Positions 42,643 through 51,598 of a stretch of DNA of 64,000 nucleotides are shown one piece after another. The position numbers and the translations under genes are program-made. Under the pieces are notes generated by a model. That model was not told where the DNA came from and did not search any database. It saw only the letters and a program-made list of their open reading frames with translations. The stretch spans positions 2,892,001 through 2,956,000 of the forward strand of contig NZ_JABBPK010000001.1 in assembly GCF_012933555.1 (NCBI RefSeq), in the 5' to 3' direction. Every line of letters starts with the position of its first letter. Position 1 is the first letter of the stretch. Origin of the DNA: Niallia alba (GTDB taxonomy: Bacteria > Bacillota > Bacilli > Bacillales > Cytobacillaceae).

Positions 42643-43570
42643 ATTCTAATTTGCATTCTTCAATTGGGACAGTTACAAATGATTCAATCACAGGGTGCCT
42701 CAAAGTTTTTCCTTCTGTCCATTCTAAAAAGGAAATTTTTACAGTGAGCGCTGGTCTTAACCAAACTCCTCCCTTCACATCGCATTGATTAAAAAAAGGA
42801 CAATCTTGTATGATAATCGGCTCCATTACTTTTGTTATAGTGACCCAATCGTTTGCTGACAGCTTGCCTGAGCCAGCACTTCCAATATAGAATAACTTAC
42901 CCACCTTATCAAATAATCCGAGATGAAGAGAATGGACTATATTATTTTTTATCGTAACTCCACCTACTATAGCGATTAAATCCTGCTCTTTTTTTCTCTT
43001 ACGCCATCTAGCATCTTTTCCATTTATTGTATAAGAACTTTCAAGGTCCTTACATACAATTCCCTCCAGTTGATGCTGCTGACAAACCTCAAATAAACCT
43101 TGTGTATCTGAAAAACTTTCGACAAGTTGCACAACTTCATTTCCAGAAATTTTTTCACTTAATATTTGCTGTCTTTCCTGTAAAGGTTTGTCTACTAGCC
43201 AGTTACCATCCAAAAAGAGGATATCAAAAATCATATATGTAATGGGAACTTTTTCTTGCAACTCACTCAATCGTTCGAGATTTCGTAACCTATCACGCCT
43301 CATTACTTCATAAAACGACGGTTTTCCATCCTGTAATGCAATTACTTCCCCATCGAGAATGCAATTTTTTGCCTGGATAAATGAACTTGGTTTTAATAGC
43401 TCTGGATATTGTTGTGTTTTTTCATTTTTCTTTCGATTAAATAATTGCGTTCTATCCCCATCATAATAAGTGAGGATTCTTGTTCCATCCCACTTTACCT
43501 GAGCAATCCACTGATCGCCTTTTGGAATTACTTCTGTTAATATTGGTTCAAATGGCTTTATTGGTTTCAT
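42641..43570 (-). CDS. ATP-dependent DNA ligase (NHEJ type), separate from polymerase
   Basis: 309 aa with an adenylation domain and its own OB fold. Motif I is VKWDGTR (K26 adenylated), then FNRKKNEKTQQYPELL, ILDGEVIAL (motif III), YMIFDILFLDG (IIIa-like), LEGIVCKDLES (motif IV) and ARWRKRKKE (motif V). The OB domain holds SLHLGLFDKVGKLFYIGSAG and LTVKISFLEWTEGKTLRHPV (motif VI region). It seals breaks held by Ku. It converges with the polymerase gene, 20 bp between stops. Length equals the ligase half of B. subtilis LigD. Confidence 0.93.
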   Translation of the reverse strand: MKPIKPFEPILTEVIPKGDQWIAQVKWDGTRILTYYDGDRTQLFNRKKNEKTQQYPELLKPSSFIQAKNCILDGEVIALQDGKPSFYEVMRRDRLRNLERLSELQEKVPITYMIFDILFLDGNWLVDKPLQERQQILSEKISGNEVVQLVESFSDTQGLFEVCQQHQLEGIVCKDLESSYTINGKDARWRKRKKEQDLIAIVGGVTIKNNIVHSLHLGLFDKVGKLFYIGSAGSGKLSANDWVTITKVMEPIIIQDCPFFNQCDVKGGVWLRPALTVKISFLEWTEGKTLRHPVIESFVTVPIEECKLE

Positions 43571-43658
43571 AACCTATTCCTTTTTTACTTACCATTTGCT
43601 AATTGAACAATATTATACTAAACGGCTACATTTCTATCTTTTAGGTGCTCTAAAGCAA

Positions 43659-43712
43659 TGAAAAAGGTTAGTACCTATTCTACATAACGAAATGTTGAAT
43701 AGACCTAACCTT
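43659..43712 (-). terminator. Terminator after dapF
   Basis: On the minus strand AAGGTTAG and ATTCAACAT pair with ATGTAGAAT and CTAACCTT, then TTTTTC. Confidence 0.78.
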
Positions 43713-43751
43713 ATCATTCTATTCCTATCAAGCAAAACGTTTTCCCAAAAA

Positions 43752-44738
43752 TTACTTTAAATGAGTCTCTACATACTTTTTTGCTTCATCTTGTAGTTTT
43801 TTATATTGAATAGCTTCAGCCTCAAAGTACTGCTTATTCGCTACTTCAAAACCATCAAGTGCATTCCAGTCAAATGTAACATCTGCTCGATAAACATATG
43901 TTGCATTTCCGATTAAATCGATTCGATATTGGTTATTTTGATTATGTACATAGCATCGAACTTTGCCACCATTATTATACACATCAACATAGCTATTTTC
44001 CTCATTATAACCATTTAATATGGAAACAAGGGTAGAAGCTGACATCGCGGTTCCGCATGCATTTGTAAAGCCAACACCTCGTTCATATGTACGGACATAA
44101 ATACTGCCTTTATCTAGGATTGAAACAAAGCTAACATTAACTCCATCTGGAAAGTATTCATTTGGTCCATTCACATATTTACTTAAACCTTCTTGTATAT
44201 CGGATTCAAGAACTGCCTTATTTACAAGCGTAATTAAATGTGGATTTGGTACTGCTAATGCAGTAAATAAAAGATCTTGATTTAACCCTGTGATTTTCTC
44301 ATTTATTAGTGTATCAGTGCTCACCTGTAACGGAAGGTCTTTTGTGTGAAAAGAAACAGGAGAGATCTCTACCAAATACGTAGGAATATTGGGATAAATA
44401 TCCGTTTCATTTTTCACTTCCAAATTAGCTTTCATCGTTTCAATTACAGCCTCTTCTACTTGAAGTAGTTCACAAACATAGCGAGCAACACAGCGAATGC
44501 CATTTCCACACATAGATGCTTCGGATCCATCTGCATTAAATACTCTCATTCTAGCATGAGCAACGCTACTTGGCATGACAAAAAGAATTCCGTCTGCACC
44601 TAAAGAAGACTGCCTGTCACATAATGCTATAGCTAATTGTGCTCTTTCTTCCTCTGTAAACTGATAGGCATTCGAAATCTCATCTATAATTAAAAAGTCA
44701 TTGCCACTACCATGACATTTTGTTATCTTTATATTCAT
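43752..44738 (-). CDS. dapF: Diaminopimelate epimerase
   Basis: 328 aa, two-Cys epimerase converting LL- to meso-diaminopimelate for lysine and peptidoglycan. KCHGSGNDFLIIDE opens the protein. FNADGSEASMCGNGIRCVAR holds the first catalytic Cys (C77), and RGVGFTNACGTAMSAS the second (C228). NPHLITLV and GVNVSFV are also conserved. It is longer than the usual 275-285 aa because of insertions and an acidic-helical C-terminal tail of about 40 residues (YFEAEAIQYKKLQDEAKKYV). Monocistronic. Confidence 0.95.
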   Translation of the reverse strand: MNIKITKCHGSGNDFLIIDEISNAYQFTEEERAQLAIALCDRQSSLGADGILFVMPSSVAHARMRVFNADGSEASMCGNGIRCVARYVCELLQVEEAVIETMKANLEVKNETDIYPNIPTYLVEISPVSFHTKDLPLQVSTDTLINEKITGLNQDLLFTALAVPNPHLITLVNKAVLESDIQEGLSKYVNGPNEYFPDGVNVSFVSILDKGSIYVRTYERGVGFTNACGTAMSASTLVSILNGYNEENSYVDVYNNGGKVRCYVHNQNNQYRIDLIGNATYVYRADVTFDWNALDGFEVANKQYFEAEAIQYKKLQDEAKKYVETHLK

Positions 44739-44816
44739 TCCAATTCCTCCAAGCTCATTTCAATCTTCTTTCATTTTACTGTTCCTTTGTCTAACCTGCA
44801 ATTAATTAATTTTAAA

Positions 44817-44988
44817 AAAGAAGGTTTGTGGTGATCACCCGCAGACTGAATACACTTCGCTTTCCATGGGGCGAGCGCCAAGCCTCCTCGTTCCTGCGGG
44901 GTCTTGGACTTTCTCGCAGCTCCCATAGGAGTCTACGTGTATTCAGTCTGCTTCGTATTTCCTACTCATTATATTTTCTTTAAAAAAA
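44817..44988 (+). repeat. MITE-like repeat copy E
   Basis: Core CCCGCAGACTGAATACACTT, CATGGGGCGAGCGC, GGGGTCTTGGACTTTCTCGC, CCCATAGGAGTCTACGTG and TATTCAGTCTGC. The two ends carry compensating changes (AGACTG with CAGTCT), which keeps the hairpin. The outer ends are more diverged than in copy A. Confidence 0.82.
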
Positions 44989-45013
44989 GGATGAAACGAA
45001 ACAACCTTTAAAA

Positions 45014-45166
45014 ACGGATTGAAATGGAGCGGAGGGCACTCGGGCTCCTGCGGGAAGTAGAGCAATCTTTAGACCCCACAGGCTTTAGCCGAGTAGGCTT
45101 AGGTTGCTCCCCGGCGCATAGAGTGTCTGTAGCGTAATGGAACGAGTTGGTTTCGCTACTAAATGA
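45014..45166 (+). repeat. Second dispersed GC-rich repeat type
   Basis: About 150 bp, GC-richer than its surroundings, with GGGCTCCTGCGGGAAGTAGA and ACCCCACAGGCTTTAGCC. It has the wording of repeats common between Bacillaceae genes. Partly self-complementary, no ORF. Confidence 0.55.
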
Positions 45167-45225
45167 GAGATTGTTCGTCTTTATCTATTATAGTATGAGT
45201 AAAATGTTTGTGGGAGAATAAATAT

Positions 45226-45271
45226 CCTTTTTGTCTAGTTGGGGGACGAGTCCCCCAACTAGACAAAAAGG
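45226..45271. repeat. 46-bp perfect palindrome inside the ISLre2 element
   Basis: CCTTTTTGTCTAGTTGGGGG then AC, GA at the centre side, GT and CCCCCAACTAGACAAAAAGG: a perfect hairpin 33 bp inside the left end. In the plus direction it is not followed by T; in the minus direction the arm itself ends in T. It probably blocks readthrough into the element. Confidence 0.8.
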
Positions 45272-45318
45272 CCACCAAGCGAAAGCGCGGTAGCTGGAAA
45301 AAATTAAGTATTAAAAAA

Positions 45319-45377
45319 GAGAGCTTCCTTTTGTAAAGTAGAGTTTGACTAGAATACTACGAAAAGGAGAGGCTCTC
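45319..45377 (+). promoter_or_regulatory. Hairpin masking the transposase ribosome-binding site
   Basis: GAGAGC and TCCTTTT (45319-45332) pair with AAAAGGA and GCTCTC (45362-45377). The right arm contains the AAAAGGAGAGG ribosome-binding site and ends at the ATG. Transcripts entering from outside would fold and hide the site, limiting transposase production. Confidence 0.72.
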
Positions 45378-46715
45378 ATGAATCAATGTAACACAAAAAT
45401 GCCATCATTAAAAGAATTGGAAAAAACTTTATTTCGAACACTACAAATGACCTTTCAAGAAATCCTTGTTCAAACATTAGAAAATTGGGATCTAGAGATT
45501 GCTCAGCAACGAGACAAAAGAAGATTTGCTTTACGAGATAAACGAGAAATACGAGTAGATACAGCGTTTGGAGCAGTGGAGCTGAAGCGTAATTATTATT
45601 TCGATCGTGTAACCAAAAAATATATTTGTCTGTTAGATCATTATTTACAGTTTCAAGGGAATAAAGGGTTTAGTCCACTATTAGAAGAATGGGGGCTAGA
45701 ATTAGCGACAAATGGTTCCTCCTATCGAAAGGCGGTGGAAACGTTCGAACAATTTTTAGGCTATTCGGCGATGAGCCACGAAGCATTACGGCAACATCTT
45801 CTTCATACAAGCGTACTTCCCGCTAAGGAAAAACGTCCTTTTCAAAAGGTGTTGTTTGTCGAAGTAGATGGATTATATGTGAAGAGTCAAGAAAAGAAAA
45901 AGCGTGGATGGGAGTTGAAATTCGCCGCTGTACATGAGGGATGGAAAGAAAACGGAAAGCGAGTCAGGCTCCGAAATAAAAGGCATTTTCTCTATGAAGA
46001 AAAAGAACCCTTTTGGGAAGCTTTTGAAACATTCTTACAGAATCATTATGCGTATGATCCAACCCAAACCTTGCTTATTATTAATGGCGATGGAGCAGGC
46101 TGGATAACGGCATGTCGGGAGTATTTTCGGGAACGCGCCTTTTTCACCATGGACCGTTTTCATGTCGCTCGTTCGATGAAGCAACTAATGAAGAGCCATC
46201 CTCGATACCGCTACATGAAAAGAGCGTTAAAAAACTACCAGGTAGAAACATTACTTCTAGAGTTGAATAGCGCAGTAGGAACAATGGATACACCAGAAGA
46301 AGAAGAAAAACTAGCGCATTTCCTCGGCTTTTTAACGCATCATCAGGAAACCATAAAAGATTACCGTAGTTGGTTACAGGAGAAAGGCGTGGACACGACA
46401 GCGTATCGTCCAATGGGAAGTGCAGAAGCAATGATGAATCAATTAGCCAAACGATTAAAAAATGGAAGAGCATGGAGCAAAAAAGGCGTCATGAGCATGG
46501 CACGTTTGTGGATTGGGTTGAAGGATGATCTATCTATCCAAACGATATATGGAAAATGGGAAAAAGCCACGGAAAAATCAAAGAAAGAGCATCGACCGAA
46601 AAGAAAAATACCCACAAAATTAGTAACAGAAACCGTGCGTCAGAACATGCCATACTTAAATCAAGCGATTGGAAAACCCGTTCACTTTGCCTTACAGGGA
46701 TTAAAAGGTTTTTAA
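45378..46715 (+). CDS. ISLre2-family (UPF0236) transposase
   Basis: 445 aa. DLEIAQQRDKRRFALRDKRE opens a conserved N-terminal region. Then come FVEVDGLYVKSQEKKKRGWE (first acidic residue), IINGDGAGWITACREYF and FFTMDRFHVARSMKQLM (second), and RPMGSAEAMMNQLAKRLKNG with RAWSKKGVMSMARLWI, all typical of the ISLre2/UPF0236 family. ATG 45378 directly follows the masked ribosome-binding site. The frame is intact, so the element may be mobile. Confidence 0.92.
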   Translation: MNQCNTKMPSLKELEKTLFRTLQMTFQEILVQTLENWDLEIAQQRDKRRFALRDKREIRVDTAFGAVELKRNYYFDRVTKKYICLLDHYLQFQGNKGFSPLLEEWGLELATNGSSYRKAVETFEQFLGYSAMSHEALRQHLLHTSVLPAKEKRPFQKVLFVEVDGLYVKSQEKKKRGWELKFAAVHEGWKENGKRVRLRNKRHFLYEEKEPFWEAFETFLQNHYAYDPTQTLLIINGDGAGWITACREYFRERAFFTMDRFHVARSMKQLMKSHPRYRYMKRALKNYQVETLLLELNSAVGTMDTPEEEEKLAHFLGFLTHHQETIKDYRSWLQEKGVDTTAYRPMGSAEAMMNQLAKRLKNGRAWSKKGVMSMARLWIGLKDDLSIQTIYGKWEKATEKSKKEHRPKRKIPTKLVTETVRQNMPYLNQAIGKPVHFALQGLKGF

Positions 46716-46878
46716 AAAATGAGAGAATCAACAGTTGGAAGAACAAAACCAATTGGAAAGCGGATACAAACTTAGAGGTTTTACTTTATAAAAAAGGGAG
46801 CTAAAAAAACTCCCACAAAAACTTGACTCAATCATCTATTATATATTTTGTTTTGTCCCAGCCTTTATTATAGTATCA

Positions 46879-48114
46879 TTATAAATAATCTTCATCTAAA
46901 AGCTTTTTAGCCCATGAAATGGATTCTGCATATACTTTAAACAATTCTTTTTCTTGTATATTTAATTCTTTACAACCGAGTCCGATGCTTGTCCAATCTG
47001 CAGTTTCTGCTGCAATTACCAATTGGAGCACTTCTCGCTGCATATTTTTCTTTCCTGAAAGGGCATGGACAATTGATTCATCTAAAGGCAAATCTGATAG
47101 AATGGTTTCCATATCTTGATTCATAATAGTATCCATTAGAGAAAACATCCCTGTTAAAAAAAAACTTCCATATTCCAATCTTTCTGGTATTAACTTTGCT
47201 ACTGATTCACACATTTTAGAACGAATTAAACAATTATGCATCACTTCAAAAGAGATGCCATTCTTCCAGTCTTTTTCTCTAACTGTAAGAATATAAATCC
47301 ATTTTTGAAGCTCTATAAGACCTATATAAATAATAGCATTTTTTATGCTAGTAACTTTTTGTTTCATCCCAAACCCTAATGTGTTTATTAATTTCAAAAG
47401 CTTGTAGGATAAAGAAATATCCTGTTCAATCAACTTTGAAATGCGATTAATATCTGGGGTTTCCTCATTCAAAAGTTCTAGAATTTTATAATACGTGTGG
47501 ATATAAGTTGGTACATCGTGGGAAGTCATAATTAATGGTCTAGAAAAATAATAGCCTTGAAAATAGTGATAACCACTTTTTTTGGCTTGTTCATACTCTT
47601 CCCTTGTCTCAAGCTTTTCTGCAACCAATTCAATATCATGTTTTTTAGCTAGCGATTCCAACTCTTCCCGTACTTCTTTTGATGTATGCTTGAAGTCGAC
47701 TTTAAGCATATCTGCTAATAATAATAAGGAATGTGCATATCCATTGCTTTTGTCAAAGATAAAATCATCTAAAGCTAATTTATAACCTAATTGTTTAAGT
47801 TCTAAACAAATATCAATAATTTTTTGACTTGGAACAACTGTCTCTAGAATTTCTATTATAATGTCCCTTGGTTGAAAATATGTAGGAAGCCTAAGTTCTA
47901 ACAAGTTTTCTGTAAAATTGATAAAACAAGGTTTTCCATCTGATAATTTTTCCATCCCAATATTTAAAAAACTATTAATAATTAAACCTGTAGTCGCTTG
48001 ATCTCCATCTACATTCGGAAATGAATTAATATTATTATCACGATAAAGTAATTCATATCCATAAACTTCTTCCATTCGATTAAATAGTGGCTGCCTCGCC
48101 ACAAAAACTTCCAT
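46879..48114 (-). CDS. yuxH: EAL-HDOD domain protein, YuxH-like
   Basis: 411 aa, same length and order as B. subtilis YuxH. The N-terminal EAL-like domain has VFVARQPLFNRMEEVYGYEL, with ELLYRD in place of the catalytic EAL motif, and KLALDDFIFD; the usual metal ligands are incomplete, so c-di-GMP hydrolysis is unlikely. The C-terminal HDOD domain has INRISKLIEQDISLSYKLLK and SIKNAIIYIGLIELQKWIYI. Such proteins act as signalling adaptors. It starts at ATG 48114 with GGAGGTAAATGA upstream. Monocistronic. Confidence 0.9.
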   Translation of the reverse strand: MEVFVARQPLFNRMEEVYGYELLYRDNNINSFPNVDGDQATTGLIINSFLNIGMEKLSDGKPCFINFTENLLELRLPTYFQPRDIIIEILETVVPSQKIIDICLELKQLGYKLALDDFIFDKSNGYAHSLLLLADMLKVDFKHTSKEVREELESLAKKHDIELVAEKLETREEYEQAKKSGYHYFQGYYFSRPLIMTSHDVPTYIHTYYKILELLNEETPDINRISKLIEQDISLSYKLLKLINTLGFGMKQKVTSIKNAIIYIGLIELQKWIYILTVREKDWKNGISFEVMHNCLIRSKMCESVAKLIPERLEYGSFFLTGMFSLMDTIMNQDMETILSDLPLDESIVHALSGKKNMQREVLQLVIAAETADWTSIGLGCKELNIQEKELFKVYAESISWAKKLLDEDYL

Positions 48115-48327
48115 TCATTTACCTCCGTCGATCTATTACGCCATTAGCTATTGTCATTTTAATAAATTTATAAGTAGAAGGTTGTCGAACCTTGAGTGTT
48201 AGATGGCAAATTTTCTCGTTTAATTTGTCTTATTTTGGTATGTTATGGGGGTATCTAAGTTGAAATGATAAGAAATGATAAAGACCATCCTTTATTACGA
48301 CGTTTTAGGAAAGACTCTTTTCTAAAG
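48115..48327. other. Intergenic, no gene recognised
   Basis: About 210 bp upstream of the yuxH-like gene; likely its promoter region, no motif fixed. Confidence 0.4.
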
Positions 48328-48536
48328 GCTGTTTTCGTAAAGTATGTTGCGTTTACCCGCAGTCGGAATACACTTCGCTCTCAGTGGGGGCTAAGCTTAA
48401 GCCTCCTCAGCTTTGAACTCCGGGGTCTCAGGCTGTCTCGCTAATCCCCGTGGCGTCTTCTTGTATTCCGGCTGCTCCATTTTTCCAACTAATTCTTTTT
48501 TCCGATTGAAAAAACAACAAGCTATACGAAAAAAGC
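48328..48536 (+). repeat. MITE-like repeat copy B
   Basis: About 209 bp. GGCTGTTTTCGTAAAG at the left end, core CCCGCAGTCGGAATACACTT, GGGGTCTCAGGCTGTCTCGC, GTATTCCGGCTGC, and a decayed right end (CTATACGAAAAAAGC). Confidence 0.85.
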
Positions 48537-48597
48537 TCGAACGATACATAAAAAGAACAAAGATTGTTCTTAAATAAAGGATGGTCTTTTTATTTGA

Positions 48598-49896
48598 TTA
48601 ATGTGTATATTGGAGCACAAAATTAATCAAAAACAATGAGGATATTAAATACAAAGGAAGTGAAACTTCTTTTGCTTTGCCTAATGCTATTTTTAAAATT
48701 GGGTAAAGAATAAACCCAATAGCCATGCCATCAGCTATGCTATAAGTAAACGGAATCATGGCAATAATAAAGAAGCTAGGAAAACTTTCACTTAGATCCT
48801 TTAGATCCAGATTACGGATATTTTGTAGCATTAATCCCCCAATAATAATTAAGATTGGTGCAATAGCACTGTCTGGAATTAATTTAATAACAGGAATAAA
48901 AAATGCAGAACAAATAAATAAAACACCTGTCGTTACTGCTGTCAAACCTGTTTTTCCACCTGCGGTCATACTTGCAGAACTTTCCACAGTCGCTACAGTT
49001 GGACTTGTGCCAAAAAAGCTAGAAAGAAATACAGAAATGGAATTAGCACGAAAAGCTTTCGAAAAACGTTCAGGTCTATTAATAAATTGCACATGATTAT
49101 TTACAAGACCAATATTTTCAAAAACAAGTACCATTGTTAGAGAAAATACAGCAATCCAAAACGGAATCGTTAGCAGTTTATCAAAAGACAAATGACCAAA
49201 CACAGTTTTGTATTCTTGCAAGTGAATCGATTGACTATTCCCGCTGTTTACTTCAATTAGCCCAAACATCCAAGCAATTAGCGTCCCAACAACAATCGTA
49301 ATTAGAAAGTTGCCCTTCACATTTCGTAAGAAAAGAATGATACTTATTAAAAAAGTAAGCACAGTTGCTAGTACATGTAGATCACTAAAAGATCCTAAAG
49401 CGATAATCGAATTTGATCCTCTTTCTACAATGCCGCCTTTTTCCAAACCAATTAACATTAAAAATAGGCCTAAACCAACCGTAATTGATTCTTTTAACGA
49501 AACAGGGATAGAATCGCTCACAACTTTTGCCAATTTTGTAAAGGCAACAATCATAAACAAAATACCCGAGACAAATACAACTGCCAAAGCTTCCTGCCAA
49601 GTTAGAGACATTGATTTTACAATTGTGTAAGAAAATAAGGCATTAATTCCCATACCTGGTACTAGCAAAACAGGCACATTCCCATAAAAACCCATTAAAA
49701 AACAGCCGACAACAGAAGTAAGAATGGTTGCTACTATCGCTGCTTCTAAAGGGATACCTGCTTCCGCCAGAATTAAGGAATTTACTACCACGATATAGAC
49801 AACAGTAAAAAATCCAATAACCCCTGCAAGGACTTCCGTTTTTATGGATGTTTGACTTTCCTTTAGCTTAAAAAACGAAAAAATAAACGTTTTCAT
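48598..49896 (-). CDS. NCS2-family purine permease (PbuO/PbuG-like)
   Basis: 432 aa, about 12 membrane segments, AzgA-like branch of the nucleobase-cation symporters. TEVLAGVIGFFTVVYIVVVN at the N-terminus, VPGMGINALFSYTIV, ESITVGLGLFLMLIGLEKGG, the signature GTSPTVATVESSASMTAGGK and a second half with GGLMLQNIRNL are typical of guanine/hypoxanthine/adenine permeases. No purine riboswitch was seen upstream, unlike pbuG of B. subtilis. Proton symport of a purine is inferred; the base transported is uncertain. Confidence 0.9.
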   Translation of the reverse strand: MKTFIFSFFKLKESQTSIKTEVLAGVIGFFTVVYIVVVNSLILAEAGIPLEAAIVATILTSVVGCFLMGFYGNVPVLLVPGMGINALFSYTIVKSMSLTWQEALAVVFVSGILFMIVAFTKLAKVVSDSIPVSLKESITVGLGLFLMLIGLEKGGIVERGSNSIIALGSFSDLHVLATVLTFLISIILFLRNVKGNFLITIVVGTLIAWMFGLIEVNSGNSQSIHLQEYKTVFGHLSFDKLLTIPFWIAVFSLTMVLVFENIGLVNNHVQFINRPERFSKAFRANSISVFLSSFFGTSPTVATVESSASMTAGGKTGLTAVTTGVLFICSAFFIPVIKLIPDSAIAPILIIIGGLMLQNIRNLDLKDLSESFPSFFIIAMIPFTYSIADGMAIGFILYPILKIALGKAKEVSLPLYLISSLFLINFVLQYTH

Positions 49897-50123
49897 CTGA
49901 TATACCTATTTAGTTATAGCCCTCTCCCTACCCGCTTCCTTTTCCATACAAGAAAAGATGCCTAAAATTGACATGACTTTTTTTGTATTTAATAAGGTAG
50001 CCACAAGAACTTATAATAGCAGATTACCATTACTTTGCCAATATTTTTTAGGAGAAAACACTCACTTTTTCCTATTTTTTCAGCACTTTTTTGTAACTAT
50101 TACCATAATGATTTCGTCGAAAG

Positions 50124-50909
50124 TTAATGATTGCTATACGCAAATATTTTCGTTAATAAAGCATAAACATGAATAATTTCTTTATCAGATGCATGATGAT
50201 CAATTGTCAAAAGCGGTTGGTTAGGATCCATAAAACGCTTCGTCCATTCTTTTGGCATCCACCCTTTTCTCAAGTGCGCTAATGTTTGTCCATCTTCTTT
50301 CTCAAAGTGATATTCCATATGTCCAAAGCTTTTTTTCATCCTAATCATATTATCTCCATACAAAAAGTTGCTCACTAATCGTTTATCAGTTTTAAGCTCT
50401 ATGATTTTACTGATTGTTTTCTTATTCTTATTTTTAATCTCTATCCGATCTTTTTTTATGGTAAAAATATATTGGAGCTCGTCCTCCGTATTATAAAATC
50501 CATATGATTTTGTATAAAAATGATCAAATAAAAATGGAAGATACCAGCGGATTAATGAAAATTTTTCATCTTTAATCTCTCCTATCTCCTGTCCATCTCT
50601 ATCAAAAACAATCATACGTAAGGAGGGGGCAGGTAAAAAGGATAAAACAACTGTATTTGTTTTCAAAATCGATCTTGCTTTGCCAACGTTAAGGAATTTG
50701 TTCAGCTTTTCAAATCGCCTTTTATGTAAATAATACTGGCTAAAGCATGTTACACTGTATATTCCAAATGGTGCCAAAAGAAGGAGAAAAGCGATACTTG
50801 AATGACTAATTATAAAGACACCAACAAATAGAAAGATAGGAATACAACTAATTAAACTAGCGTTTAAGGCTGATATTGCTGTATATTTGTAATATTTTTC
50901 AATATTCAT
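50124..50909 (-). CDS. Membrane protein with C-terminal tubby/LURP-like domain, hypothetical
   Basis: 261 aa. Two membrane segments near the N-terminus (about 13-35 and 39-58) precede a cytoplasmic beta-rich domain: TVVLSFLPAPSLRMIVFDRD, GQEIGEIKDEKF, YGFYNTEDELQYIFTIKKDR and NMIRMKKSFGHMEYHFEKED. The strand pattern recalls LURP-one/tubby-like C-terminal domains, but this is a fold-level guess. The ribosome-binding site AAAGGAGCTTTCATT is good. Function unknown; it stands alone. Confidence 0.6.
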   Translation of the reverse strand: MNIEKYYKYTAISALNASLISCIPIFLFVGVFIISHSSIAFLLLLAPFGIYSVTCFSQYYLHKRRFEKLNKFLNVGKARSILKTNTVVLSFLPAPSLRMIVFDRDGQEIGEIKDEKFSLIRWYLPFLFDHFYTKSYGFYNTEDELQYIFTIKKDRIEIKNKNKKTISKIIELKTDKRLVSNFLYGDNMIRMKKSFGHMEYHFEKEDGQTLAHLRKGWMPKEWTKRFMDPNQPLLTIDHHASDKEIIHVYALLTKIFAYSNH

Positions 50910-51034
50910 AATGAAAGCTCCTTTGTTTCCGTTCTTATCACATGAAAGAATTGTGAATTTGGGCTCATTTCTTAATCTTTACTATCTATTCTATTAATTT
51001 TATTCCAATCTATGATTAATTGGAGATGATTTTT

Positions 51035-51597
51035 TTGAGAAAAAACATATTCATTTTATTTTCGATTCTATTATTTTTTCTATCATCTACGTCTCATATA
51101 CTTATATGAAAATAAAACAGACAGCTTCCATTAAACCGCCAAAAAACGTTTCTTATATAATTGTTTTAGGAGAAAAGGTAAATGGCGACCAGCTTTCTAA
51201 AGCGCTTCCATATCGTGCAGAAACCGCATTTGATTATTGGGAGAAAAACCAATCTTCAACCATTATTGTTACTGGTGGAAAAGAGAACGGGAAAGAAATG
51301 ACAGAAGCAGCTGCTTTACTGAATTTTTTTATCGAACAGGGGGTACCTAAAGAAAGAATTCTTGTAGAAGATAAATCAACTAGTACTTACGAGAACTTAC
51401 AATACACAAAAACGCTTTTTTCCATTAACGAAGCAGTTATTGTGAGTAATGATTTCCATTTGTTCAGAGCGCTAGAAATAGCGAAAGAACTAAAAATAAC
51501 AGCATACCCCCTAGCCGCAAAAACACCAAAATCGGTAAAGTTAGTGCTGTACTTTAGGGAATATGCTGCCATCATGAAAATGCGCTTTACAAAATGA
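51035..51597 (+). pseudogene. YdcF/ElyC-family (DUF218) protein, frameshifted in a T tract
   Basis: TTG 51035 with GGAGATGATT upstream starts MRKNIFILFSILLFFL, a membrane anchor, but the frame ends at 51105. The main domain lies in another frame (SYIIVLGEKVNGDQLSKALP, TIIVTGGKENGKEMTEAAAL, EDKSTSTYENLQYTKTLF, AVIVSNDFHLFRALEIAKEL), typical of the DUF218 family. Adding one T to the six-T run at 51074-51079 joins them as FLFFSIIYVSYTYMKIKQ. The ATG at 51106 has no ribosome-binding site. It may be a mutation, phase variation or a sequencing error. Confidence 0.72.
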
Positions 51598-51598
51598 A

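Larger units (their letters stand above)
45193..46833 (+). mobile_element. ISLre2-family insertion sequence (complete)
   Basis: 1641 bp with imperfect inverted ends (left TGAGTAAAATGTTTGTGGGA; right, complemented, TGAGTCAAGTTTTTGTGGGA), flanked by ATCTATTATA on both sides (45183-45192 and 46834-46843), which fits the family's 9-bp duplication plus one chance base. It holds one transposase, a 46-bp palindrome and a hairpin over the transposase start. Confidence 0.88.

Noticed and set aside
45226-45271. CRISPR repeat or phage attachment site
   Set aside because: It is a single perfect palindrome inside an insertion sequence; there is no spacer-repeat array anywhere in the window.
49897-50123. 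Purine riboswitch before the NCS2 permease
   Set aside because: The conserved purine-aptamer junction sequences are not present.
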